The notes under the pieces are model-generated. The model worked only from the letters and a program-made list of their open reading frames with translations. It had not been told where the DNA came from and searched no databases. A DNA stretch of 17,975 bases, taken from contig JAEYXG010000168.1 in NCBI GenBank assembly GCA_023428585.1, positions 1-17,975 on the forward strand. The letters run 5' to 3'. The DNA comes from Bacteroidota bacterium. GTDB taxonomy: Bacteria; Bacteroidota; Bacteroidia; Bacteroidales; Lentimicrobiaceae. The translations under genes were made by a program, and so were the position numbers. Of this stretch, positions 1 to 6,528 are shown one piece after another (position 1 is the stretch's first letter; each line of letters begins with the position of its first letter).

Positions 1-226
1 TTTGAAGCATTTGGATTAATGTTTCCAGATGTGATTCATTAATAAATGGTTGATTTTCAGTTAAGACATCAATAGCCCACAATGCTCTTCTGCTGATAGG
101 ATTTTTGTTCTCCTTAAAAATTGACCAGAGGGAGTCAAAAAGAGCAGGATTATCTAATACCATTTTAACAACCTGATCTACATTATTTCTCGATTGATCA
201 AGCTGAAGGATATCATGTAGATTCAT
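1..226 (-). CDS. HEAT/ARM-like repeat protein, N-terminal part (runs off the left edge)
   Basis: The minus strand is open from an ATG at 226 to the window edge, giving 75 codons with no stop. The peptide begins MNLHDILQLDQSRNNVDQVV and goes on through helical segments, including an SRRALWAIDVL stretch and a later HLETLIQML stretch. Alternating amphipathic helices with an RRALWAID-type core are typical of HEAT/ARM repeats, which usually serve as protein-binding scaffolds. No catalytic motif is visible, so no function is claimed. A perfect -7 box (TATATTTG on the minus strand, 251-258) sits between the terminator of the upstream RNA gene and this ATG, which would give an 18-nt leader, so the gene probably has its own promoter. 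The alternative is that the structured RNA upstream is its long 5' leader with an attenuator. The reading frame is sure; the fold assignment is tentative. Confidence 0.6.
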   Translation of the reverse strand, partial: MNLHDILQLDQSRNNVDQVVKMVLDNPALFDSLWSIFKENKNPISRRALWAIDVLTENQPFINESHLETLIQMLQ

Positions 227-250
227 TATATAAAAGAGGAGCTAACCGGA

Positions 251-258
251 CAAATATA
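251..258 (-). promoter_or_regulatory. Candidate -7 promoter element for the gene at 1-226
   Basis: The minus strand reads TATATTTG, a perfect match to the Bacteroidota -7 consensus TAnnTTTG. It lies after the RNA gene's terminator and about 25 bp before the ATG at 226. No TTG is found at the ideal 19-21 bp spacing upstream, so only half of the promoter is supported. Confidence 0.4.
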
Positions 259-261
259 CGA

Positions 262-310
262 CAATAAAAAAACAAGGAGGGAAACTACTCTTTCAAGTGG
301 CTTCCCTCCT
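262..310 (-). terminator. Intrinsic terminator of the structured RNA
   Basis: On the minus strand a perfect 9-bp stem (AGGAGGGAA at 302-310, TTCCCTCCT at 275-283) is followed directly by TGTTTTTTTATT. The T-tract lies only on the minus-strand side, which fixes the direction. Confidence 0.85.
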
Positions 311-579
311 GCTTTAGGCCAATCGTAACTGACGTAAAGCCTCAGGTTATTGTTTTGGCGCTTCGTAAATGTCCTACTTCGTAAAGCAGTCATAACTTAC
401 CGTTGATGGATAGCATTTTCATGCTTTTCCTTAGGTCAGATCTGTTTTCCGGACTTCAATGTTAACTTTTGACGGTTACTTCAATCCACCCTGCGAAAAA
501 CTGAGATTCCAGAGTTACTCTTCCTTGCGGTTTTTCACTCCAGGCTCATCTTCTGATTCTCACCATATCGTTGGCCTGA
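262..579 (-). ncRNA. Structured non-coding RNA of unrecognised family (~318 nt)
   Basis: No convincing protein is encoded here, yet the stretch has the full anatomy of an RNA gene. A promoter (585-615) places the transcript start at about 579, directly at a 5' segment AGGCCAA (571-577). This pairs perfectly with TTGGCCT near the 3' end (316-322), with a further CG/CG pair past a one-base bulge, so the RNA ends are closed by a stem. Inside, complementary arms include a 9-bp stem GTGAAAAAC / GTTTTTCGC, a 7-bp stem GGTGGAT / ATCCATC, a 5-bp hairpin AGCAT-GAAA-ATGCT with a GNRA loop (about 412-425), and a 6-bp hairpin closed on a UACG loop (about 375-390). A 9-bp GC-rich terminator follows immediately. 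I see no RNase P conserved regions, no tRNA-like CCA end as in tmRNA, and no SRP domain. A divergent 6S RNA cannot be excluded. The transcription unit is well supported by sequence; its role is unknown. Confidence 0.6.
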
Positions 580-584
580 TGTTG

Positions 585-615
585 TAAAATTACAAAAATC
601 AGGAGGCTTTGTCAA
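585..615 (-). promoter_or_regulatory. Promoter of the structured RNA
   Basis: The minus strand shows TTGAC (TTG at 613-615), a 20-bp spacer and TAATTTTA (585-592), which matches the Bacteroidota -7 consensus TAnnTTTG at all fixed positions except the last. The start about 6-7 bp downstream falls exactly where the RNA's closing stem begins, which supports both calls. Confidence 0.65.
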
Positions 616-632
616 GTGTTTTTGGATAAAAA

Positions 633-666
633 ATGTTAACGTTATGTTAACATGACTTATTAACAT
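633..666. promoter_or_regulatory. Cluster of GTTAAC palindromes upstream of the RNA promoter
   Basis: ATGTTAAC (633-640) is followed by the perfect 10-bp palindrome ATGTTAACAT (644-653) and a half-site TAACAT (661-666). Relative to the predicted RNA start at 579 the first two lie at about -54 to -74, where an activator would bind. The role is inferred from position and symmetry only. The remaining sequence between 593 and the gene end at 735 shows only a weak 5-bp hairpin (686-702). Confidence 0.35.
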
Positions 667-734
667 TTGTTGATAACTTGAAAGCCCTATCAAAACTATA
701 GGTACATGATATTGGCGCTTCGTTATTAACAATC

Positions 735-1220
735 TTAACCCTGATGAAGCAACGTCAATTTATCCAACTCCAAGGTAGGAGTTCCTTTTTTAATGCTTTC
801 AACCCTAGCAGAAATTGATTCTCCAACTTTGGGCAGATGATGTAAATTCCCTTCAATATTGAGAACTATTTCGTTCTTAAAGCAATCATTAACAGTAAAT
901 TGGTAGCCTCCTGGTTGTTCCATAACAGAAATAATATTGAAGAGATAGCTCATTCCGACCTTGTAAACCGGATGATCAGGTTCAAGATATATCCTACCGG
1001 TGCAATTGATTTTTGCGACAAGGCACTGGATATCGTCTGAAACTTCAAGATTATATGCCTTGTATGGCTGGTATTCAATAAAATGTCGTATTCCAAAGAG
1101 ATCTTCAAGGATCATATATTGATTATTGTCCTCTAGAGTCACACATTTAATGTATTTAAATGAATAGCATTTCCCCTCTTTCAGGAGTTTGCCACTGTTA
1201 TAATAACCTGAAAATTCCAT
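735..1220 (-). CDS. Hypothetical protein, possible OB-fold/S1-like domains, cotranscribed with relA
   Basis: A 161-residue protein that I do not recognise as a named family. It has no signal peptide or membrane segment and is rich in alternating beta-type sequence. Two stretches look like OB-fold or S1-like strands: the middle (GRIYLEPDHPVYKVGMSY, about 76-93) and the C-terminus (HHLPKVGESISARVESIKKG, about 127-146), the latter resembling the pattern in which a small beta-barrel binds nucleic acid. Its ATG lies 7 bp after the stop of the RelA-type gene, with no room for a promoter, so the two are almost certainly one transcript. That pairing hints at a link with the stringent response or the ribosome, but this is inference. 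No clear terminator follows; a weak hairpin at 686-702 is the only candidate. Confidence 0.75.
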   Translation of the reverse strand: MEFSGYYNSGKLLKEGKCYSFKYIKCVTLEDNNQYMILEDLFGIRHFIEYQPYKAYNLEVSDDIQCLVAKINCTGRIYLEPDHPVYKVGMSYLFNIISVMEQPGGYQFTVNDCFKNEIVLNIEGNLHHLPKVGESISARVESIKKGTPTLELDKLTLLHQG

Positions 1221-1227
1221 AATACTC

Positions 1228-3381
1228 TTATTGAATACGCTTTACTCTGGTTACTCCTTTTATTCCTTCAATTTTCTTCATCAAAGAATCTATATGTCTT
1301 GAATCTCTTACACTTACTTTTATAGTTCCTTCAAATTTACCTCCTTTGCTATTGAATGAAATATTCCTTACATCCACTTTAAGCTCGTTTGACAATAATT
1401 CGGTAATTGAATTCAGGATTCCTAATTGATCAATACCACTTACGTAAAGAGATGAAATAAAGTGTGATCCTTCAGCAACTTTTGACCATTGGGCATTCAT
1501 GACCCGGTATGGATACCTTGATCTCAATCGAGGAGCATTCGGACAGGTTGCTCTATGAATCTTTATACCTCCAATTGCCATAACAAATCCAAATATCTCA
1601 TCGCCCATCACCGGATTACAGCATTGGGCAAGTATATAACCTTGCAATTCAGCAGATTCATTTACAACAATGGTATTCTCGGAGGTTTTATTTATCTGTT
1701 TAGGTGCTTCCCTAACCAGTGGAGTTTCAACATTTTCTTTATGTTGACCTGTTAAGACCTCCTTTATTAAGGAGGGTTCTAATTTACCTTCGGCCAACTG
1801 TTGATACAATTCCAATGCTGTTTCAAACTTGAAATGAGCAATCAGTTTGCTAACTGTCTCGTCGTTATAAGCCATTTTTAATTGGCTGAGCTTCCGTCGA
1901 AGGATATCTTTACCGGTTTCGGCTTGTTTAAACTCAGCTTCTTTTAAATACCTCTTAATCTTATTTTTTGCTCTTGAAGATACTACCCACCCAAGCCAGT
2001 CTCTGTTAGGAGTTTGGTTTTTGGATGTAATTATTTCAACCACATCTCCATTTTTAAGCTTTTGTCTGATAGGCACTATTTTATGATTAACTCTCCCGCC
2101 TGAGCATTTTGATCCAATAACGGTATGCAGTTCAAAGGCGAAATCCAATATTGTCGAACCCTCTTTCATTTTTATCAGATCACCTGCAGGAGTAAAAACA
2201 TATATGTTATCCTCGCGTAATTTTGAAGTAAGGTCTTTATTGACAAGGAGCTCTTCAGTATAATTTGGATTTTCAAGTATTTCACGCACAGTGTTCATCC
2301 ATTCGGAAGAGTCAACATTGCTTTTATATCCTTTATACTTCCAGTGTGCAGCATTGCCAAGTTCAGCATCCTTATCCATGCGCTGGGTTCGGATTTGCAC
2401 TTCCACCCACTTACCTGTTTTATCCTTGACAGTTATATGAAGTGATTCGTAACCATTTGATCGTGGGAGGGTAATCCAATCTCTCATCCTGCTTGTTTCA
2501 GGATCATAAAGGTTAGTTACTATGGAATATGCTTTCCAGCAATCAGCCTTCTCCTCTTCCTGTCTGGAATCTATAATTATTCGAATAGCAAATAGGTCAT
2601 AAATCTCATTGAATGGAACTTTCTGTTTTGTCATTTTTGAGTGAACCGATGACACAGATTTAGTCCTGCTTTTTACTGTAGAACGGATGCCCGCTTTACC
2701 CAGCTCACTAATTATAGGCTCAGTAAACTTTTGAATAAAATCCCTATTACGACTAATTTCTGCTTCTATCTTTTCTTTAAGATTTAGATAGTCATCAGGT
2801 TGAGTCAATTTGAATATTAATTCTTCAGCTTCCGACTTAATACGATATAATCCAAGCTTATGAGAGAGAGGAGTATAGATATTAGATGCCTTTTCAAGTA
2901 TGAGAGAGAGGTTTGACTTGTCAATTGTACCGGCATTACGGAGCAAGAAAAGGTTTTCAGCCAATGATAGCAAAATAGCTCTGACATCGGCGGCTATGGT
3001 CAACATGATACCGGTAAAATTATCCACATTCTTTATCAACCTATCAGTAGGCAATTCACCTATTTTTCTGAAACTTTCAATAATTGGAATAACTTCAGTC
3101 AATTTATTATCCTTTAAAAACGTTGAAATTTTTGGGTTTTTAGGATTTGAATAACAAAATAATGTACTGACAGCCGATATAAAACCCAGATTCAATTCAA
3201 CAACCACTACTCTTGTTAACTTGATTACGTGGTCAAGCAGTGGTTCATTGGATACAGAATACTGGTTATTATACTCAGAACAAATCAAGGTATATGCATC
3301 TCTGAGCAATGAGCTTTCATTTCTGCTCAGTAAAGGTTGGCAGATATTGAGTAAATGACGGTAATTGATTTGGGTATTCAC
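1228..3381 (-). CDS. relA: RelA/SpoT-family (p)ppGpp synthetase with a degenerate hydrolase domain
   Basis: This 717-residue protein transfers pyrophosphate from ATP to GTP or GDP to make the alarmone (p)ppGpp on starved ribosomes. Domains in order are: a pseudo-HD region (about 40-190); the synthetase domain with YDLFAIRII (D262), RMRDWITLPRSNGYESLH (298-315) and VEVQIRT...AELGNAAHWKYK (E328); a TGS domain (about 392-455); a zinc-finger-like CC...H...C segment (about 595-620, CCNPVMGD); and a C-terminal ACT domain. In active hydrolases the segment reads LLHDvvED; here it is TLFCYSNP (73-80), so the HD pair is gone, and LADRLHNMR has become LAENLFLLR. It should therefore synthesise but not degrade ppGpp. 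The start codon is GTG, since an in-frame stop lies two codons upstream. A -7 box lies 32-39 bp upstream. It leads a two-gene operon with the 161-residue protein. The family is sure; the RelA rather than SpoT role is inferred. Confidence 0.93.
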   Translation of the reverse strand: MNTQINYRHLLNICQPLLSRNESSLLRDAYTLICSEYNNQYSVSNEPLLDHVIKLTRVVVVELNLGFISAVSTLFCYSNPKNPKISTFLKDNKLTEVIPIIESFRKIGELPTDRLIKNVDNFTGIMLTIAADVRAILLSLAENLFLLRNAGTIDKSNLSLILEKASNIYTPLSHKLGLYRIKSEAEELIFKLTQPDDYLNLKEKIEAEISRNRDFIQKFTEPIISELGKAGIRSTVKSRTKSVSSVHSKMTKQKVPFNEIYDLFAIRIIIDSRQEEEKADCWKAYSIVTNLYDPETSRMRDWITLPRSNGYESLHITVKDKTGKWVEVQIRTQRMDKDAELGNAAHWKYKGYKSNVDSSEWMNTVREILENPNYTEELLVNKDLTSKLREDNIYVFTPAGDLIKMKEGSTILDFAFELHTVIGSKCSGGRVNHKIVPIRQKLKNGDVVEIITSKNQTPNRDWLGWVVSSRAKNKIKRYLKEAEFKQAETGKDILRRKLSQLKMAYNDETVSKLIAHFKFETALELYQQLAEGKLEPSLIKEVLTGQHKENVETPLVREAPKQINKTSENTIVVNESAELQGYILAQCCNPVMGDEIFGFVMAIGGIKIHRATCPNAPRLRSRYPYRVMNAQWSKVAEGSHFISSLYVSGIDQLGILNSITELLSNELKVDVRNISFNSKGGKFEGTIKVSVRDSRHIDSLMKKIEGIKGVTRVKRIQ

Positions 3382-3412
3382 TAATTACTTCAAATTGGTT
3401 AAAAAGTAACAA

Positions 3413-3420
3413 CAAAAATA
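3413..3420 (-). promoter_or_regulatory. Candidate -7 promoter element for relA
   Basis: The minus strand reads TATTTTTG, a perfect TAnnTTTG match, between the upstream floA terminator (3434-3461) and the relA GTG. It predicts a start near 3406 and a leader of about 25 nt. No TTG sits at the expected -33 spacing, because the terminator occupies that position. Confidence 0.45.
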
Positions 3421-3433
3421 TAACTTAAAGTAT

Positions 3434-3461
3434 TAAAAAAGCGCCCTGTTAATCAGGGCGC
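3434..3461 (-). terminator. Intrinsic terminator after floA
   Basis: A perfect 8-bp stem GCGCCCTG / CAGGGCGC (3441-3448, 3454-3461) with a 5-nt loop is followed on the minus strand by TTTTTT. It lies 11 bp past the floA stop and closes the clpS - nfeD - floA unit. Confidence 0.92.
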
Positions 3462-3472
3462 TTGGAAGTTGA

Positions 3473-4480
3473 TTACACTATTGGGGCTTCAGGCCCCTTT
3501 GGCCCTTGTTTTGGTTTTGGAGGTTCCGATATAGATTCACGCATCTTCGTATCTGCCTGAATATTCTGGAACTTATAATAGTCCATCACACCCATATTTC
3601 CTGATCTGAAAGATTCAGCCATTGCCAATGGAATTTCAGCTTCAGCTTCAATTACCTTAGCACGGGCTTCCTGTGCTTTAGCCTTCATTTCTTGTTCCAA
3701 AGCCACAGCCATTGCTCTTCTTTCTTCAGCCTTGGCCTGAGCAATATTTTTATCTGCATTAGCCTGATCCATTTGAAGTTGAGCCCCAATGTTCTTTCCA
3801 ACATCAATATCAGCAATATCAATTGAAAGAATTTCAAATGCAGTTCCTGAATCAAGTCCTTTTGAAAGGACAACTTTTGAAATCGAATCAGGATTTTCCA
3901 ATACAGCTTTATGGGATAAGGATGAACCAATAGAAGAAACAACGCCCTCTCCTACCCTTGCAAGAATCGTCTCTTCGCCGGCACCCCCAACCAATTGTTT
4001 AATATTTGCACGGACAGTAACACGTGCTTTTGCAATCAACTGGATGCCATCTTTGGCAACAGCAGCTATTGGAGGGGTGTTGATAACCTTCGGATTGACT
4101 GACATTTGAACGGCTTCAAATACATCCCGACCAGCCAGGTCAATAGCTGTAGCAGCCTTAAAATTCAATGGTATATTGGCTTTATCGGCAGAAATCAATG
4201 CATTGATTACAAGTTTGACTCTTCCGCCAGCAAGATAATGAGCTTCAAGTTCATCACGGGTAATTGACAAGCCGGCTTTAGTAGCATTGATCATGGCAGT
4301 AACAATTACTGAAGGAGGCACTTTCCTCCAACGCATGAATACCAGTTGTAAAAGTGATACCCTTACTCCTGATAAAAGTGCTGAGAACCATAGTCCCACA
4401 GGAATAAAGTAAAAAATTATCCATAAGCCGATTACGGATGCAATTCCGATTGCCAATACTAATAAGATGCCAGGTTCCAT
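3473..4480 (-). CDS. floA: Flotillin-like protein FloA (SPFH family, UPF0365)
   Basis: A 335-residue membrane scaffold close in length to Bacillus FloA (about 331). Flotillins of this type oligomerise in the inner membrane, organise functional microdomains and influence membrane fluidity and membrane-protein assembly. An N-terminal hydrophobic hairpin (about 4-37) anchors it. The SPFH core follows. Then comes a long alanine- and glutamate-rich coiled region (about 240-290, with repeats such as AKAEERRAMA and EMKAKAQEARAKVIEAEAE), and the conserved tail SFRSGNMGVMDYYKFQNIQAD. The last ~20 residues are proline- and lysine-rich (SEPPKPKQGPKGPEAP), a disordered extension. Its ATG is 6 bp after the nfeD stop, the usual nfeD-floA pairing, and a strong terminator follows. 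The identification is secure from length, architecture and partner. Confidence 0.95.
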   Translation of the reverse strand: MEPGILLVLAIGIASVIGLWIIFYFIPVGLWFSALLSGVRVSLLQLVFMRWRKVPPSVIVTAMINATKAGLSITRDELEAHYLAGGRVKLVINALISADKANIPLNFKAATAIDLAGRDVFEAVQMSVNPKVINTPPIAAVAKDGIQLIAKARVTVRANIKQLVGGAGEETILARVGEGVVSSIGSSLSHKAVLENPDSISKVVLSKGLDSGTAFEILSIDIADIDVGKNIGAQLQMDQANADKNIAQAKAEERRAMAVALEQEMKAKAQEARAKVIEAEAEIPLAMAESFRSGNMGVMDYYKFQNIQADTKMRESISEPPKPKQGPKGPEAPIV

Positions 4481-4486
4481 AGTTTT

Positions 4487-4951
4487 CTATTTACGTTTTA
4501 CAATTATTTTATTGTCTTCAATCTTGATTATTACAATTTCAGTTTCCTGATCAATAAAGTCGCCTTGAGTATGAACTTCATAAAGCTCATTTGAAAAAAG
4601 CGCGGTTCCGGCCGGTGAAATGCGGGAGACAGACTTTCCCAAATCACCAACATGTAATTTATTAATTTCTAATTCATTAACCCTACCATCTACATTTGTA
4701 TTCAACATCATCCTTTTCCATGTATTTGATTTAAATGCAAGTACGAGCGTTATACCAACAAGCACAAGTGTTCCAATTACAACAAGATGACCTTTATCAG
4801 AACCAAAGACCCTATATGCCTGCCAAATTGAAAATCCAATCAATACACCGCCAGCAATTCCGACGATGGAGGTCCCCGGAACAACAAAAATTTCTATCAG
4901 CAAGAGGATTAAACCCAACGCTATAAGTAAAAAGATCAAAGTTAATGACAT
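4487..4951 (-). CDS. nfeD: NfeD-family membrane protein (short form, flotillin partner)
   Basis: A 154-residue protein with about three hydrophobic segments (roughly 3-25, 27-45, 57-74) and a C-terminal OB-fold beta-barrel (about 98-154). The barrel shows the family pattern: a GDLGKSVSRISPAGTA turn, an NELYEVHTQGDFI stretch and a final EIVIIKIEDNKIIVKR strand. There is no N-terminal protease domain, so this is the short NfeD1b type that is coded with flotillins and thought to work with them in membrane microdomains. It lies between clpS (29 bp upstream) and floA (6 bp downstream), all on the same strand, so the three are probably cotranscribed. The flotillin partnership is established for the family; the exact role here is inferred. 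Confidence 0.9.
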   Translation of the reverse strand: MSLTLIFLLIALGLILLLIEIFVVPGTSIVGIAGGVLIGFSIWQAYRVFGSDKGHLVVIGTLVLVGITLVLAFKSNTWKRMMLNTNVDGRVNELEINKLHVGDLGKSVSRISPAGTALFSNELYEVHTQGDFIDQETEIVIIKIEDNKIIVKRK

Positions 4952-4980
4952 ACGGTAGTAATATTGAATTTGGTTATATA

Positions 4981-5253
4981 CTATTCAATTGAAACCGTTA
5001 GGCCTCTATTTGTTAATATTTGGTATTTTGGCTTTAATTCATCAAGAGTTCCGGATATGACCCCACATTTGCCCTTTTCATGCACTATAAGCGTAATTTG
5101 TTCAGCTTGAATAGGATCAAGTTCACAAACCTCAATCAAGGAATCAATAACAAATACAAATTCATTAACGTTATCATTAAATAGTACAAGTTCATAAACA
5201 TTACCGGTTTTCTCGTCTTTAGCTATTTTGGTGATATCTTTTTCCTTAACCAT
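4981..5253 (-). CDS. clpS: ClpS, N-end-rule adaptor of the Clp protease
   Basis: A 90-residue protein of the expected size. ClpS binds proteins with destabilising N-terminal residues and hands them to the ClpA/ClpC unfoldase for ClpP degradation; it can also block other substrates. The sequence shows the family core: LFNDNVNEFVFVIDSLIEV (24-42) and IVHEKGKCGV (56-65). By comparison with E. coli ClpS, the residues that hold the N-degron amino group correspond to N26, D27 and H58, all present. The second Asp of the usual NDD motif is Asn here (N28). The first ~17 residues are charged and probably flexible, which in this family is the part needed for delivery. It is the first gene of a likely operon with nfeD and floA. 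No clear -7/-33 pair was seen upstream. Confidence 0.92.
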   Translation of the reverse strand: MVKEKDITKIAKDEKTGNVYELVLFNDNVNEFVFVIDSLIEVCELDPIQAEQITLIVHEKGKCGVISGTLDELKPKYQILTNRGLTVSIE

Positions 5254-5318
5254 GGATACTTGAATATTTAACGCATAAAATTAATCAAATTACCGATACA
5301 CGTAGTGTTTTAATAAAT

Positions 5319-5326
5319 TATATTTG
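5319..5326 (+). promoter_or_regulatory. Candidate -7 promoter element for the Nudix gene
   Basis: TATATTTG is a perfect TAnnTTTG match 28 bp upstream of the ATG at 5355, giving a leader of about 22 nt. No TTG is found at ideal spacing upstream. Confidence 0.4.
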
Positions 5327-5354
5327 AGCAATCATTACTTTCTATATTACGCTT

Positions 5355-6011
5355 ATGATTTCAGGAGGATTTAATTCATTTATCATTGAACTCAAGAAAG
5401 CTCTGGCTCTTCCCCTACCCGGCACCTATGCTCATGATATGCTCGCTCCAGCAAATAGAAAAGAACTCTTGCTGCAAAAGCCTGATGTGTCAAGCGCTCA
5501 GCAAAGCAGCGTGCTGATACTGTTTTTTCCAGATAAAGATAATAACCCCTTGATTGTTTTCACTAAAAGAGTTGAATACAAAGGCGTTCACTCGGGACAA
5601 GTATCATTCCCCGGAGGCAAGGCAGAGAAAGATGATAAAGACCTTGTGGATACTGCCTATAGAGAAACTGAAGAAGAGATAGGCATTCAAAGGAATAAAA
5701 TAGAGACGCTTGGTGTACTTTCACAATTATATGTCCCACCCAGTAATTTTATTATTTTCCCCGTAGTATCATTTATGCAAGAGCAACCTGTATTTGTTCA
5801 GGATGATAAAGAAGTAGCTGAAATTATTATAGTTCCGTTCAATCACTTTTTAAACAATGGTGCAGTGGGGCAATATCCAATTAAAACCTATGATTCACAG
5901 TTAATGTATGTGCCCGGCTATATGATTGGCAATCATCTTATTTGGGGTGCAACAGCAATGATTCTAAATGAGCTGATAGCAATTGTAAAACGTCAACACT
6001 CTAATAAATAA
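5355..6011 (+). CDS. Nudix hydrolase, CoA pyrophosphatase type (NudL/YeaB-like)
   Basis: A 218-residue Nudix enzyme. It carries the signature that marks CoA pyrophosphatases just before and into the Nudix box: VFTKR...H.GQVSFPGG (68-88). The Nudix helix follows, with REtEEEiG at 103-110 supplying the metal-binding glutamates. The first acidic position of the Nudix box is Asp rather than Glu, which is common in this subgroup. Such enzymes cut CoA or acyl-CoA to 3',5'-ADP and phosphopantetheine derivatives, probably to control or clean up CoA pools. The ATG at 5355 is used. Oddly, an AGGAGG sequence lies inside codons 3-6 rather than upstream, and homologues tend to begin near N7, so the start could be a little downstream. 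The gene is divergent from clpS and convergent with the OsmC gene. Substrate is inferred from the signature only. Confidence 0.88.
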   Translation: MISGGFNSFIIELKKALALPLPGTYAHDMLAPANRKELLLQKPDVSSAQQSSVLILFFPDKDNNPLIVFTKRVEYKGVHSGQVSFPGGKAEKDDKDLVDTAYRETEEEIGIQRNKIETLGVLSQLYVPPSNFIIFPVVSFMQEQPVFVQDDKEVAEIIIVPFNHFLNNGAVGQYPIKTYDSQLMYVPGYMIGNHLIWGATAMILNELIAIVKRQHSNK

Positions 6012-6052
6012 AAATAAAGCGGAGAGTATTCCTGGTAAGATTGCATTCCAGT

Positions 6053-6466
6053 CTATTCAATTATTATCTCATAGCTGATCTTTACGGAGTTCTTCAACAT
6101 GGCAGTAACACCACAATACTTCTCCTGCGAAAGCTCAATAGCTTTTTGCAGCTTTGACCTATCAAGTTCATGACCGCTGAAAGTATATTTCAATACAATT
6201 GATTCATAAACCTTAGGATGAGTTTCAGAAAGGTTGCCTTCTACACCTATTTTAAAACTATTTAAGGTTACCTTCATCTTTTGAAGGATTGAGACAATGT
6301 CAACACCTGTACAACCTCCCAAAGCGGCTAAAATTAGCATCTTAGGCCTTATACCCTTATCCTCGCCACCTGCTTCTACCGGAGCATCTATAATAATGTT
6401 GTGATTATCGGCATTGATGTTAAACGAAACTCCGTCTATCCAATTTACGTGTAAATTATGTATCAT
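6053..6466 (-). CDS. OsmC/Ohr-family protein (YhfA-like)
   Basis: A 137-residue protein with the OsmC fold. The two cysteines of the family's peroxidase centre are present: C52 in LGGCTGVDIVSIL and C118 in EKYCGVTAML. The upstream PVEAGGEDKGIRPKMLILAA segment (29-48) is the usual loop, with an acidic residue and an arginine (R40) that help shape the active site. Members reduce organic hydroperoxides using thiols; YhfA-like ones are less well defined and may act on other electrophiles. The protein is cytoplasmic, as no signal or membrane segment is seen. The gene is convergent with the Nudix gene (41 bp apart) and divergent from the lipoprotein serine hydrolase (62 bp), in which region no full consensus promoter is visible. 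The family is sure; the natural substrate is unknown. Confidence 0.88.
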   Translation of the reverse strand: MIHNLHVNWIDGVSFNINADNHNIIIDAPVEAGGEDKGIRPKMLILAALGGCTGVDIVSILQKMKVTLNSFKIGVEGNLSETHPKVYESIVLKYTFSGHELDRSKLQKAIELSQEKYCGVTAMLKNSVKISYEIIIE

Positions 6467-6528
6467 GAGATATTAAAATTTATTGATCATTATTTGATAA
6501 ATTTACAGAAAATCATGTTCACAAGCAA

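Noticed and set aside
262..579. RNase P RNA, tmRNA or SRP RNA
   Set aside because: I looked for the RNase P GAGGAAAGUCC and ACAGA regions, the tmRNA CCA end with tag ORF, and the SRP GGAAG-type loop. Only short fragments such as AGTCCGGAAAACAGA are present and they are not in the right arrangement.
686..702. Terminator of the relA operon (CCTAT / ATAGG hairpin)
   Set aside because: The stem is only 5 bp and AT-rich and no T-tract follows on the minus strand.
535..732. 65-codon open frame on the minus strand
   Set aside because: It spans the RNA promoter and its palindromes and the 5' part of the RNA. The peptide has no recognisable pattern, so it is treated as chance.
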